The notes under the pieces were generated by a model. That model ran no database searches. It had not been told where the DNA came from and saw only the letters and a list, made by a program, of their open reading frames with translations. The translations under genes and the position numbers were made by a program. Positions 51,243-60,025 of a stretch of DNA of 61,113 nt are shown here, in pieces. Position 1 is the first letter of the stretch; each line of letters opens with the position of its first letter. This DNA comes from Deltaproteobacteria bacterium (lineage in GTDB: Bacteria > Desulfobacterota > Syntrophobacteria > Syntrophobacterales > Syntrophobacteraceae), in NCBI GenBank assembly GCA_021813685.1, contig JAKAJS010000197.1:1-61113 (forward strand). Direction: 5' to 3'.

Positions 51243-51412
51243 TACATGAGAGAAACTTGAAGGGTTCAATCCTCCCCTTCGACCCGACCGGAAGCGAACA
51301 CTGGTTTGCGCGCCGGGAGGAAGATGGGGGTATTGGCAAACGCAGGGGTCCGGGAGATCGCGAAAGTGTCCCGGCTTCCGCGTAACATCCAACGCTCGGG
51401 AGGTAAATTAGA

Positions 51413-52252
51413 ATGAATGTCTCCTTATTCTCTTCCATGGTCTTCGTCGGCTCCCTGCTTGCCGGTTTTTTAGGGGCTCTCACCGGTCTGGGAGGCGGTA
51501 TTGTCATCGTCCCGATGCTTGCGCTGCTTTTCGGCGTGAGCATTCGTTATGCGATCGGGGCCTCTTTGGTTTCCGTAATAGCCACATCCTCGGGGGCCGC
51601 GGCCGCCTATGTCAAGGAAGGGTACTCGAATATCCGTCTGGGCATGTTTCTGGAAGTGGCCACAACAGTGGGAGCGGTTGTCGGCGCAGGGGTTGCCGCC
51701 TTCATCTCCACCAAGGCAATAGCCATCATATTCGGTCTCGTTCTTTTGTACTCGTCCTATCTTTCCATAAAAGGGAAAAAATCCACCCCCGCAGAGGATG
51801 CTCCGGCCAACTACTTCGGTAAATGGCTGCATCTGGATGACTGCTATCCGGAAGGAGACGGAACGGTTTCCTATCATGTGCACTCGATTCCGACCGGCTT
51901 CGGGCTGATGTGGGTGGCCGGAGCGCTTTCGGGTCTATTGGGCATCGGGTCCGGGGCGGTCAAAGTGTTGGCGATGGACCAGGCCATGCGTGTCCCTTTC
52001 AAGGTTTCCACGACGACGAGCAACTTCATGATCGGCGTCACAGCGGCAGCCAGTGCAGGCGTTTACCTCGCGCGCGGCTACATCGATCCGCTTTTGGCCA
52101 TGCCGGTCATGCTTGGCGTGGTTTTCGGCTCCTATTTCGGTTCGAAGGTGCTTGTCAACTCCGAGGTCAAGATGCTTCGCATCATCTTTGCGGTCGTCAT
52201 CGTGGTGCTCGGTGTGGAAATGATCTATAGCGGCATGACAGGGAGGCTTTAG
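51413..52252 (+). CDS. TSUP-family permease (TauE/SafE), copy 1
   Basis: 279 residues with about eight membrane segments. GFLGALTGLGGGIVIVPMLA at the start and SGLLGIGSGAVKVLAMDQAM in the second half are the paired glycine-rich TauE/SafE motifs. The family exports sulfite, sulfoacetate and similar anions or moves small acids. A 60-residue cytoplasmic loop (KGKKSTPAEDAPANYFGKWL and onward) separates the halves. GGGAGG precedes the ATG. It lies 2 bp before the DUF1634 gene. A homologous pair in opposite orientation is found at 58549-59780. Confidence 0.9.
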   Translation: MNVSLFSSMVFVGSLLAGFLGALTGLGGGIVIVPMLALLFGVSIRYAIGASLVSVIATSSGAAAAYVKEGYSNIRLGMFLEVATTVGAVVGAGVAAFISTKAIAIIFGLVLLYSSYLSIKGKKSTPAEDAPANYFGKWLHLDDCYPEGDGTVSYHVHSIPTGFGLMWVAGALSGLLGIGSGAVKVLAMDQAMRVPFKVSTTTSNFMIGVTAAASAGVYLARGYIDPLLAMPVMLGVVFGSYFGSKVLVNSEVKMLRIIFAVVIVVLGVEMIYSGMTGRL

Positions 52253-52254
52253 CC

Positions 52255-52704
52255 ATGAGCAATGAAAAGACCATAAACATCTCCGAGGGCGCCGGCGCTA
52301 TCGATTTCCAGCCGGGCGAAAAGAAACCGCCGGTCATTACCGATCAAATGCTTGATCAAATAGTGGGCAACCTGCTGCGGATAGGTGTGATCGTAGCCTC
52401 GGTGGTCGTTGCCATCGGCGCCGCCGTGTTTTTTGCAAAACATGGAGCGAGCCATGAGCATTACCACGTTTTCAGGAGCGAGCCGGGACCTTTGCGCAAC
52501 GTCATCGGAGTGGTCAAAGACTCGCTTACGTTTTCGGGCCGGGGAATAATGCAACTGGGCCTGCTCCTGATGATCGCAACACCGATCATGCGGGTTATCT
52601 TCACACTGGGTTCTTTCATAGTTCTCAAGGACAAGGCCTACATTGTGATCACGATCATTGTTCTTACCGTGCTGCTGATAAGCCTGACAGGAGTGCGCTG
52701 GTAG
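52255..52704 (+). CDS. DUF1634 membrane protein, copy 1
   Basis: 149 residues with three membrane segments (LLRIGVIVASVVVAIGAAVF, QLGLLLMIATPIMRVIFTLG, VITIIVLTVLLISLTG). The GRGIMQLGLLLMIATPIMRV motif is the family hallmark. DUF1634 proteins are usually encoded beside TauE/SafE permeases and may be an accessory subunit. It starts 2 bp after the permease stop. Confidence 0.88.
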   Translation: MSNEKTINISEGAGAIDFQPGEKKPPVITDQMLDQIVGNLLRIGVIVASVVVAIGAAVFFAKHGASHEHYHVFRSEPGPLRNVIGVVKDSLTFSGRGIMQLGLLLMIATPIMRVIFTLGSFIVLKDKAYIVITIIVLTVLLISLTGVRW

Positions 52705-52731
52705 GGTTGCGGAACGATTGGAGGTTTGTAG

Positions 52732-52763
52732 CGGGGCGATGCTGCAGGTGCAGGGTCGCCCCG
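52732..52763. terminator. Bidirectional terminator hairpin
   Basis: CGGGGCGA (52732-52739) pairs with TCGCCCCG (52756-52763), with an inner CTGCA/TGCAG stem. It lies between the convergent DUF1634 and cytidylate-kinase-like genes. No long T-run on either strand. Confidence 0.6.
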
Positions 52764-52812
52764 ACTGCATTATGGGGTCTTTTAGACAGCGTGGGGCACT
52801 GTGCCCGCGCGA

Positions 52813-53634
52813 TCAGGAAAAATAGGGTCGTCCCTTGACTGTCTCCAGGGCCTTCATCCTGACATCTGTAACGCCGGGAACGGCTTTTACCAACTTCTCG
52901 ACCTGCTTATCCAGGCCGACTTTTTTTTCATCGATGGAGACCTTCATCTCGACGGTTACCAGGCCGTCATCGGCCTGTATCCGCGCATCCGGTTTTATGC
53001 CGATAACAGCCGCGCCGACCTCGGCCGCAAGAGCCATATCGCTTAAGGTCTTCTGTGACTCCGGCGTGGTCCGAAACCGGGCCGATGAGGCGACTGCACA
53101 GATTATCTCTGCCGCACTCTCCACCGTAATGTCCCTGATGTGAATGACGAGATCGTAGAGGCTGGGATCGGCTGTGTCGATTCCGTAAAGGTTCTGGCTC
53201 CATTTCCTGCGCTCCTCATCATCGGCTTTCAAGACACGCAAGGCTTCCTCCCGCGACACCTTCTCCCGATCCATTTCGGTCTTTACCCGATCTTCCATGT
53301 CGGAAATAATCCTCACCTTCAGCGCGTGAGCCACTCCTTCCAGGAAAAAGTGGCCGGCCAACCCATGGTAGACCACGTTGTCGGACACCAGTTGTTTCAG
53401 AAAAGCAGCTCTGAAAAAACCAACGTATTTTTCCTTGCCGTGTGTGAACCTTTCCAGTATGGACGGGGCGTCATGAATCGCCCGGATGAGCTGGACTTCA
53501 GGAATATTGAATTCTTTGCAGGCGTCGAGGATCACCTCGCGCGCCACGCAACGGTACCCCAGCTTCTGTGCTACCAGCGCGGCGACTTCTTTGCCCTTGC
53601 TGTACGAGCCTCTGGAAATCGTAATAACCGCCAT
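52813..53634 (-). CDS. Cytidylate kinase-like protein with BON-like domain, copy 1
   Basis: 273 residues. Starts MAVITISRGSYSKGKEVAAL, the cytidylate kinase-like family opening (usually ITISRxxGSGG), then LGYRCVAREVILDACKEFNI, HGLAGHFFLEGV and YDLVIHIRDITVE. The P-loop G-SYSK-GK lacks the following Ser/Thr. Residues 205-273 (IKPDARIQADDGLVTVEMKV then VPGVTDVRMKAL) look like a BON domain. The family phosphorylates nucleotides or binds them; the BON part suggests a membrane or protein contact. GGGAGG lies 8 nt before the ATG. The next two minus-strand genes upstream are close paralogues. Confidence 0.8.
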   Translation of the reverse strand: MAVITISRGSYSKGKEVAALVAQKLGYRCVAREVILDACKEFNIPEVQLIRAIHDAPSILERFTHGKEKYVGFFRAAFLKQLVSDNVVYHGLAGHFFLEGVAHALKVRIISDMEDRVKTEMDREKVSREEALRVLKADDEERRKWSQNLYGIDTADPSLYDLVIHIRDITVESAAEIICAVASSARFRTTPESQKTLSDMALAAEVGAAVIGIKPDARIQADDGLVTVEMKVSIDEKKVGLDKQVEKLVKAVPGVTDVRMKALETVKGRPYFS

Positions 53635-53798
53635 GACCGACTCCTCCCGTTTTCTCAAAGTGGCCGATCTCACCCGGTCACCGGAGGTAGGAATGTAAAT
53701 TAGAAAAAACATGGCTTTCCGGATATGCGACAATGAATCTAGCTGAACCGGCTCCCATTTGCCAGCCCAATCTTCATTGGCCCTTGAACGGTTCGAAC

Positions 53799-54623
53799 TC
53801 AAGGGAAAAAACGCCCGTCGCTCCATTTGACACGGTGAGCCACGTGCAAATCGAGCCGTTTTACGCCCGGAAGGGATTGCACGGTTTCCTTCAAGACCTT
53901 TGCGACATATTCTTCTTCCTCTACGGGGACTTTGACGTCGACCCGGACGAGGCCGTTATCGGCAAACACTTCGACATCGGGGCGGATGTCGACAAGGGTT
54001 GCCTTCACTTTGGCCGCAAGAGCCAGGTCCTCGATGGTTTTTCGGGATTGCGGGGTCGTGCGGAACCTTTCCAAACTGACGAAATTACATATTATATACG
54101 CCGCGTCCTGCACGCTCATTTCCGTGACGTGGATAACGAGGTCGTAGAGGTTGGGGTCGCCCGGGTCGATTCCGTACAGGTCGAGACTCCATTTTCTGCG
54201 CTCCTCATCGTCGTGTGTCAAGGTGAGAGACGCTTCTTCCCGGCTCACTCTCTCACGCTTCATCTCAAGGGTGATTCTGTCTTCCATATCGGCGATGATT
54301 CTGACTTTCAGAACATGTTCGACCCCTTCGACGAAAAAGTGTCCGGCAAGGCCGTGATAGACCACGTTATCAGTCCTCAGCCGGTCAAGCAGCGCCGCCC
54401 GGAAGTAGGCGATATATTTTTCCCTGCCATGGGTGAATCTTTCCAGAATGGAAGGGGCGTCGTGAATGGCCCGCTTGAGCCTGATTTCCGGAATATTGAA
54501 TTCTTTGCAGGCATCCAGGATCACCTCGCGCGCAATACACCGGTAGCCCAGTTCCCATGCGACTCTGCCCGCTATTTCCCTGCCCCGGCTGTAAAATCCC
54601 CTCGAAATCGTAATGATGGCCAT
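53799..54623 (-). CDS. Cytidylate kinase-like protein with BON-like domain, copy 2
   Basis: 274 residues, close paralogue of its neighbours: MAIITISRGFYSRGREIAGR, then LGYRCIAREVILDACKEFNI, HGLAGHFFVEGV, YDLVIHVTEMSVQ. Here the P-loop lysine is replaced by Arg (SRGRE), so ATP binding may differ from the other copies. The C-terminal BON-like part is DVEVFADNGLVRVDVKVPVE with LPGVKRLDLH. AGGAG lies 6 nt before the ATG. 164 bp separate it from copy 1 and 54 bp from copy 3. Confidence 0.8.
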   Translation of the reverse strand: MAIITISRGFYSRGREIAGRVAWELGYRCIAREVILDACKEFNIPEIRLKRAIHDAPSILERFTHGREKYIAYFRAALLDRLRTDNVVYHGLAGHFFVEGVEHVLKVRIIADMEDRITLEMKRERVSREEASLTLTHDDEERRKWSLDLYGIDPGDPNLYDLVIHVTEMSVQDAAYIICNFVSLERFRTTPQSRKTIEDLALAAKVKATLVDIRPDVEVFADNGLVRVDVKVPVEEEEYVAKVLKETVQSLPGVKRLDLHVAHRVKWSDGRFFP

Positions 54624-54677
54624 AAACTGCTCCTGGCGCGGCACCTGTAGATCGGAGTCCGGCTCTATCTTACCCGT

Positions 54678-55496
54678 TCATGAGAAATAGGGGACACCCT
54701 TCACGATTCGAGCTTCCAGGATTTCGACCCCTTTAACACCCGGAACGGCCTCTGCGGCTCTTTGTATTTCCATTGCCCGCTGCGCTTCTTCCTCCAGCGA
54801 GCCCCCGATGCTCACCTTCACAAACCCATCCTCGGCACGCACATCGACCTCGGGCGCGATGTTCATGAGACAGGCCCGCACTTTAGCCGCAAGAGCCATG
54901 TCAACGATCGTTTTTTGTGACTCTTCGGTCGTGCGAAATCTGTCCAATCCGACCACCTTGCATATCATATCGGCTATCTCGTCTGTGGAGGTCTTCCTGG
55001 TGCTGATGACCAGATCGTAGAGGCTGGGATCGCTCGGGTCGATTCCGTATCGGTCGAGGCTCCATTTTCTGCGCGCCGCATCATCGGCTTTCAAGTTTCG
55101 CAGAGCTTGCTCCCGCGACACCTTCTCCCGCTCCATCTCCACCTGTATGCGGTCTTCCATATTGGCGAGAATCCTGACCTTGAGAGCGTGCCTTACTCCT
55201 TTGAGGAAAAAGTGGCCGGCCAGCCCGTGATAGACCACATTGTCCTGCTGCAATTGTTTCAACAGGGCTGCCCTGAAATAGGCGATATATTTTTCCTTGC
55301 CGCTGCTATTTTTGTCCAGGAGGGAGGGAGCATCGTGAACGGCCCGTACAAGCCTGCTCTCGGGTATATTGAACTCTTTGGAGGCGTCCAGGACTACCTC
55401 ACGCGCAATGCACCGGTAGCCCAACCTTTGCGCCACACCGTTGGCTATCTCTTTGCCTCTGCTGTAGGGCCCCCTCGAGATCGTAATGATGGCCAT
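54678..55496 (-). CDS. Cytidylate kinase-like protein with BON-like domain, copy 3
   Basis: 272 residues: MAIITISRGPYSRGKEIANG, then LGYRCIAREVVLDASKEFNI, HGLAGHFFLKGV and YDLVISTRKTSTD. The Cys of the DACKEF segment in the other copies is Ser here. BON-like C-terminus: DVRAEDGFVKVSIGGSLEEE and VPGVKGVEIL. GAGGAG lies 5 nt before the ATG. It is the promoter-proximal copy of the tandem set. The three copies are clearly homologous but differ throughout, so the triplication is old and each may have its own role. Confidence 0.8.
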   Translation of the reverse strand: MAIITISRGPYSRGKEIANGVAQRLGYRCIAREVVLDASKEFNIPESRLVRAVHDAPSLLDKNSSGKEKYIAYFRAALLKQLQQDNVVYHGLAGHFFLKGVRHALKVRILANMEDRIQVEMEREKVSREQALRNLKADDAARRKWSLDRYGIDPSDPSLYDLVISTRKTSTDEIADMICKVVGLDRFRTTEESQKTIVDMALAAKVRACLMNIAPEVDVRAEDGFVKVSIGGSLEEEAQRAMEIQRAAEAVPGVKGVEILEARIVKGVPYFS

Positions 55497-55584
55497 ACGC
55501 TGCTCCTCTCATTCCCCTTCCCGTACCTGCTTACCGGACACGTTCATGGCGAATAAATAACTCCACCCTGTATTCGCAGCAAGG

Positions 55585-55745
55585 CCAATCGGGCAAATGG
55601 GGCGCCAATGCGTGTGAGCCCGGCGGGATTCGCCTTCGATACCCGTGAAGAGGAGTTGTCGGAGGGGAAAAAACCGGTGCGATCACTCACGACCACTCCG
55701 AAGAGATCAAAGGGGAGCAGGCGAGGGCTCTTGCCGCCTTTCGCG
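55585..55745 (+). pseudogene. Frameshifted fragment of ADP-ribosylglycohydrolase
   Basis: The sequence aligns with 38970-39130 of the intact gene. Frame 1 reads MRVSPAGFAFDTREEELSEG (intact: MRVSPVGFAFDSREEVLLEA), then a one-base loss within the A-run moves the frame, after which ITHDHSEEIKGEQARALAAF matches the intact VTHDHPEGIKGAQATALAVF. Neither the start nor the remaining two-thirds of the gene is present. It lies downstream of the convergent acyl-CoA ligase gene. It shows that a second copy once existed here. Confidence 0.82.
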
Positions 55746-55748
55746 CCA

Positions 55749-57305
55749 TTAAAAGGATTCTCCAAATTTATCCTGAGCGATCCGCCTCAAGGACATCTTC
55801 TCGAGCTTTCCCGTCGCAGTCTTAGGTAAAGAGTCAAGAAATAAGACGCATTTTGGCGCTTTATAGGCGGCAAGATTATCTCTGCAGTATTTAATAAGGT
55901 CATCTTCGCTAAGTGTATTTCCGGGTTTTAATGCTATACAGGCAACAACTTCTTCCCCCTTGACAAGATCTTTGATCCCGACAACTTGCGCTTCTGCAAC
56001 CGAGGGAATAGTATAGATCAAATCTTCTATTTCTTTCGGGTAGATATTGAAGCCGCCCCGTACAATCATGTCTTTAATTCTGTCTTTTATAAAACAGTAG
56101 CCGTCTTCATCGAAATAGGCCAGATCCCCGGAATGATACCAGCCGTTTTTCAGCGCTGCCTCCGTAGCCTCTTCCTTTCTCCAGTACCCTTTCATTACGA
56201 GGGGACCGCGGATAACCAGTTCTCCAATGTCCCCGGTCTTTACACGAGTGTCATCGAGATCGAAGACAGCGACCTCAATTTCGGGTACTATCGGAATGCC
56301 GCAGGAATTGGCTTTCTGAACACCTCGGCCCGGAAGCGGGTTCATGAGCACTACCGGCGACGCTTCGGTCGTTCCATATCCTTCGCTCAAAGGCGTAAAT
56401 TTTTCATTCCACGCCTTGAGGATTGGCTCCGGAGTCACTGCAGCTCCCGTCACACAATAGCGAAGTTTTATCCTCCCCGCATACTCGTCAACCTTCGGGT
56501 GGTTGACCAGAGCATGGTACATGGTTGCAACTCCATGAAAACAGGTTGCCCTGTATTTGGCGAGTGCTTCAAGAGTAAGTGTTGCGTCAAATCGTTTCTG
56601 CCATACGATAGTTGCCGCCGACATCCATAATTCGCCGATAACGTGAGTCAGGGCATAGGAGTGAAACAGCGGGAGCGAGGCGACCCCTATATCTTTGTAT
56701 GTCGTTTCGGCCCAATCGGCACAATGCCGGGCGTTTGTCCACAGGTTTTTATGTGTAAGCATTACCCCCTTGGGATAGCCGGTTGTGCCGGAGGTATAGA
56801 GAATTCCAGCGATATCGTCACTATTGACGGCCACCGAATCGAACGAGGTGGAATATTTGCGGATCCAATTTTCAAATCCTATAACATTATCCCCATCGGC
56901 TCCGTTTACAACGATCATTGTTTTTATTTTGTTCCCGGGGCTGCTGAAGATTTTAAGCGGCTCACCGCTTACTTCCTCTGCCGTTACCAGCAGTACAGGA
57001 CTACAGTCATTTGTTATATATTCCAGCTCCTTTTTCTTGAGCATCATATTTATTGGATTTACTATTGCCCCAATCTTCATGATTCCGAAATAAAAAAATA
57101 TCGCTTCGGCACAGTTTGGAAGGAACAGGGAAACTCTATCTCCATTTTTCACCCCAAGATCAATGAGTCCATTTGCGACCTGGTTTATTTTGTCATTCAG
57201 TTCCCTGAATGTCCATTGCCCCTGTCCTTCAAAGATCAGGGCCAATTTGTCAGGATGAGCCAACGTCGAGTTCTCTACATAATTTGATACGTTTTGAGAT
57301 CTCAT
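55749..57305 (-). CDS. Long-chain-type acyl-CoA ligase
   Basis: 518 residues of the ANL superfamily. Motifs: ILYTSGTTGYPKGVMLTHKN, CFHGVATMYHAL, LSEGYGTTEASPVVLMNP, NGWYHSGDLAYFDEDGYCFI, DRIKDMIVRGGFNIYPKEIE, and the catalytic Lys in KTATGKLEKMSL. GAGAGGAA lies 6 nt before the ATG. It is 17 bp after the thiolase gene and translated with it, so it probably feeds an acyl-CoA to, or takes one from, a beta-oxidation-like pathway. The base composition is AT-richer than neighbours, suggesting a different origin. Confidence 0.9.
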   Translation of the reverse strand: MRSQNVSNYVENSTLAHPDKLALIFEGQGQWTFRELNDKINQVANGLIDLGVKNGDRVSLFLPNCAEAIFFYFGIMKIGAIVNPINMMLKKKELEYITNDCSPVLLVTAEEVSGEPLKIFSSPGNKIKTMIVVNGADGDNVIGFENWIRKYSTSFDSVAVNSDDIAGILYTSGTTGYPKGVMLTHKNLWTNARHCADWAETTYKDIGVASLPLFHSYALTHVIGELWMSAATIVWQKRFDATLTLEALAKYRATCFHGVATMYHALVNHPKVDEYAGRIKLRYCVTGAAVTPEPILKAWNEKFTPLSEGYGTTEASPVVLMNPLPGRGVQKANSCGIPIVPEIEVAVFDLDDTRVKTGDIGELVIRGPLVMKGYWRKEEATEAALKNGWYHSGDLAYFDEDGYCFIKDRIKDMIVRGGFNIYPKEIEDLIYTIPSVAEAQVVGIKDLVKGEEVVACIALKPGNTLSEDDLIKYCRDNLAAYKAPKCVLFLDSLPKTATGKLEKMSLRRIAQDKFGESF

Positions 57306-57322
57306 GATAGTTCCTCTCCCGC

Positions 57323-58498
57323 TCAGTTTCTCTCCACAATCACGGCAAATCCCTGCCCTCCGCCTGCACAAAGAGTTGCGAGCCCCACACTAAGGTCTCT
57401 TTTTGCCATTTCGTGGACCAATGTGACGACAATCCTGGCGCCTGTTGCACCGACAGGGTGACCCAGGGCTATACCGCCTCCGTTTACATTCACAATGTCA
57501 CGATTCCACCCCATTTCTCTCTCACAGGCAAGGTATTGGGCGGCAAAGGCCTCATTTACTTCGATAAGCTCGACATCCTCCATCCTCATTCCCGCCTTCT
57601 TGAGTGCCAGCCGGGTGGCGGGCACGGGACCTATGCCCATGAATGAAGGGTCCACCCCGGCAACCGCATAGCTCACGATTTTGCAAAGGGGTTTTAGCCC
57701 CAATTCTTTGGCCCTGTCCGCCGCCGTCATCACAAGGGCCGCCGCTGCATCGTTGAGGCCACACGAATTGCCGGCCGTGACCGTTCCTCCCTCCTTGAAG
57801 GCTGCCGGCAAATTCGCAAGCTTTGCCAGGGTAACATCGGCCTTGGGGTGCTCATCGCCATCCACTATGCGGGGGGAGCCCCTTCTTTGGGCAAGTACGA
57901 CCTTCGTGATCTCGTCGCCGAATCGGCCCTCCTCTATCGCCCGGCACGCTCTCTCATGGCTCAGGAGAGCAAACCGGTCCTGCTCCTCCCTGGAAATATG
58001 GTATTTTTCCGCCAGATTTTCGGCCGTCATTCCCATGCCGTCTCCAATGGGATATTCCTGCATGCCCCTCCACAGAAGATCCACCATCTGCCCGTGTTGA
58101 AGGCGCTGTCCCCAACGGGCGGTCGTCAGCAGGTAGGGAGCCGAACTCATGCTTTCCGCACCTCCGGCTATAAGTGTTTGCACTTCGCCGTCACGGATGG
58201 ACTGAACCCCGCAAATTATCGCCTGCATCGCCGAGCCGCAGGTGCCAACTATCTGGAAGCCCGTCGTTTCGATCGGAAAACCGCTCTTGACACTGGCGAT
58301 GCGAGCCACGTTCTGGTCCAGGGGAGCAAAGCAGTTTCCAAAAATTACGCGTTCGACAACGCTTTTTTCGATACCTGCCTGCGCAGGCAAAGCATCAAGG
58401 ATTGTCCCCGCAAGAGAAACAGCCGATTGATCCCTCAGTCCACCGCCAAAAGAGCCTATAGGAGTGCGTGTTGCTCCTACAACGACTACCTCTTTCAT
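57323..58498 (-). CDS. Acetyl-CoA acetyltransferase (thiolase)
   Basis: 391 residues, the usual thiolase length. N-terminal [20 protein letters not shown], the catalytic Cys87 in [38 protein letters not shown] with the active-site His, and the C-terminal [10 protein letters not shown] with the second Cys are all present. It interconverts two acetyl-CoA with acetoacetyl-CoA or cleaves longer 3-oxoacyl-CoA. First gene of a two-gene operon with the acyl-CoA ligase. GAGGTGATGAGTGG precedes the ATG at 58498. Confidence 0.93.
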   Translation of the reverse strand: MKEVVVVGATRTPIGSFGGGLRDQSAVSLAGTILDALPAQAGIEKSVVERVIFGNCFAPLDQNVARIASVKSGFPIETTGFQIVGTCGSAMQAIICGVQSIRDGEVQTLIAGGAESMSSAPYLLTTARWGQRLQHGQMVDLLWRGMQEYPIGDGMGMTAENLAEKYHISREEQDRFALLSHERACRAIEEGRFGDEITKVVLAQRRGSPRIVDGDEHPKADVTLAKLANLPAAFKEGGTVTAGNSCGLNDAAAALVMTAADRAKELGLKPLCKIVSYAVAGVDPSFMGIGPVPATRLALKKAGMRMEDVELIEVNEAFAAQYLACEREMGWNRDIVNVNGGGIALGHPVGATGARIVVTLVHEMAKRDLSVGLATLCAGGGQGFAVIVERN

Positions 58499-58548
58499 CC
58501 ACTCATCACCTCTTTTTGACAATTGAACACAGTAGTGCTCTCCCCGGC

Positions 58549-58935
58549 TCACCTCCCCCCCGCCAGGCTGAAAAGCAATACGGAAAGAACGATCAACGTA
58601 ACGCCTACGTAAACGCGGTCTTTTTGGAGCAGAAAGGAAAACACCGTGAAGGCTACTCGCATGATCGGTGTTGCGATGAGCAGGAGCAGGCCGAACTGGA
58701 TAATTCCTCGGCCGGAAAGCGTGGTGGCCTCCCGTACTACGCCCACAACGCTTCGAAGATCTGAGGGCTCGCCCCTGAAGATATGATAGGCGGGCACCTG
58801 GTGTCCGTGTCTTACAATGTAGAGCAGGGCGCCGCAGATCACTATGAGGGAAGAGATCACCACGCCGGCCCGGAGCAGAATGCTGATAATGGTATCGACC
58901 GTTTCATCGGAGATCGCGTGTTTTTGAACGAACAT
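58549..58935 (-). CDS. DUF1634 membrane protein, copy 2
   Basis: 128 residues, shorter at the N-terminus than copy 1, with the same three membrane segments and the GRGIIQFGLLLLIATPIMRV hallmark. It begins 2 bp after the permease stop, as in copy 1. Confidence 0.87.
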   Translation of the reverse strand: MFVQKHAISDETVDTIISILLRAGVVISSLIVICGALLYIVRHGHQVPAYHIFRGEPSDLRSVVGVVREATTLSGRGIIQFGLLLLIATPIMRVAFTVFSFLLQKDRVYVGVTLIVLSVLLFSLAGGR

Positions 58936-58937
58936 CT

Positions 58938-59780
58938 CTAAATCCTTCCCGTCATACCGTTGTAAATCATTTCGACCCCGAGGATCAGGATGATCAGGGC
59001 AAAAAGGATTCGAAGGGCCGTGGGCTTGGACTTGGTGAGAACCTTCGAGCCGAGAAGCGCCCCGGCGACAACTCCGAGCATGACCGGCATGGCGAGGCCG
59101 GGGTCGATGTACCCGCGGCTCAAATAGACGCCTGCGCTCGCAGCCGCAGTGACGCCGATCATGAAATTGCTCGTGGTCGTCGAAACCTTGAACGGTATGT
59201 GCATGGCCTGGTCCATGGCCAATACCTTCACCGCTCCGGACCCGATTCCCAGCAACCCCGAAAGCCCCCCGGCCAGAAACATGAGACTGAAGCCCGTCGG
59301 CACGTGATGGACGTGGTAGGGAATGACGGTCTTCCCGTCCGGATAGGAGCCGTCGAGGTGAAGGGAGTGTGCAAAAAAGTCGGGGGGGTCCTCCGCCTCT
59401 TCCGGGGCCGGTTCGTGGCCTCGAAACGAAAGATAGGCGGAGTAGAGAAGCACCAGCCCGAATATGACCGCTATGACCTTGGTGGATATGAGTGTTGCGA
59501 CGCCCGCGCCGAGAAAGGCGCCGAAAGTTGTGGCCATCTCCAGAAACATTCCAAGGCGGATATTGGAGAAGCCTTCCTTTACGTACGCTGCCGCGGCGCC
59601 CGAAGAGGTCGCTATTACCGAAACGAGTGAGGCCCCGATAGCGTAGCGGATGTCCACGCCGAATCCCAGGGTGAGAAGGGGAACGATTACGACTCCGCCC
59701 CCAAGCCCCGTAAGCGCTCCGAGAAACCCGGCGATCAGGGACCCCGAAAAAATGAGAGCCGAAAATATGGTGATATCCAT
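58938..59780 (-). CDS. TSUP-family permease (TauE/SafE), copy 2
   Basis: 280 residues from the ATG at 59780, which aligns with the start of copy 1; the frame continues 42 codons upstream without a clear start. GFLGALTGLGGGVVIVPLLT and SGLLGIGSGAVKVLAMDQAM are almost identical to copy 1, and the intervening loop also matches in length (GHEPAPEEAEDPPDFFAHSL). The two copies are in inverse orientation about 6 kb apart, with the kinase-like triplet and thiolase/ligase operon between. Expected role: export of a sulfur-containing or carboxylic anion. Confidence 0.88.
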   Translation of the reverse strand: MDITIFSALIFSGSLIAGFLGALTGLGGGVVIVPLLTLGFGVDIRYAIGASLVSVIATSSGAAAAYVKEGFSNIRLGMFLEMATTFGAFLGAGVATLISTKVIAVIFGLVLLYSAYLSFRGHEPAPEEAEDPPDFFAHSLHLDGSYPDGKTVIPYHVHHVPTGFSLMFLAGGLSGLLGIGSGAVKVLAMDQAMHIPFKVSTTTSNFMIGVTAAASAGVYLSRGYIDPGLAMPVMLGVVAGALLGSKVLTKSKPTALRILFALIILILGVEMIYNGMTGRI

Positions 59781-59924
59781 GACGCCATTTTCCGAATGAA
59801 CGGGTTCCTGGATCGAAAGGTCGCCTGTATCGTGACGCTCGCTTTCCATCCCTGCAAAACTTGAGACCCGGCAAAGGAGATTCTCCCAAGAAATCGGTTT
59901 GGTCAAGAATTTTTCTAAATAGTC

Positions 59925-59991
59925 TCCATCCGGAAACCCGGGGACGCGTAGGATGATTCGAACCCGGGTCCCCCTTTGGTTTCCGGATGGA
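59925..59991. repeat. Nested palindrome with a tRNA T-arm-like centre
   Basis: TCCATCCGGAAACC (59925-59938) and GGTTTCCGGATGGA (59978-59991) form a perfect 14-bp stem, extended by four more pairs after one mismatch. Inside, GGGGAC and GTCCCC form a second stem around 22 nt. On the minus strand the centre reads CCGGGTTCGAATCATCC, which looks like a tRNA T-arm. It lies between the pirin stop and the TSUP start and may end the pirin transcript. A partial relative lies at 17437-17485. Confidence 0.75.
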
Positions 59992-60025
59992 CACTAAATA
60001 GAATGTAGTGTTTTCGGACGGGACT

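Noticed and set aside
59940-59975. A tRNA gene
   Set aside because: Only a T-arm-like piece is visible and its supposed stem does not pair; no anticodon or D arm.
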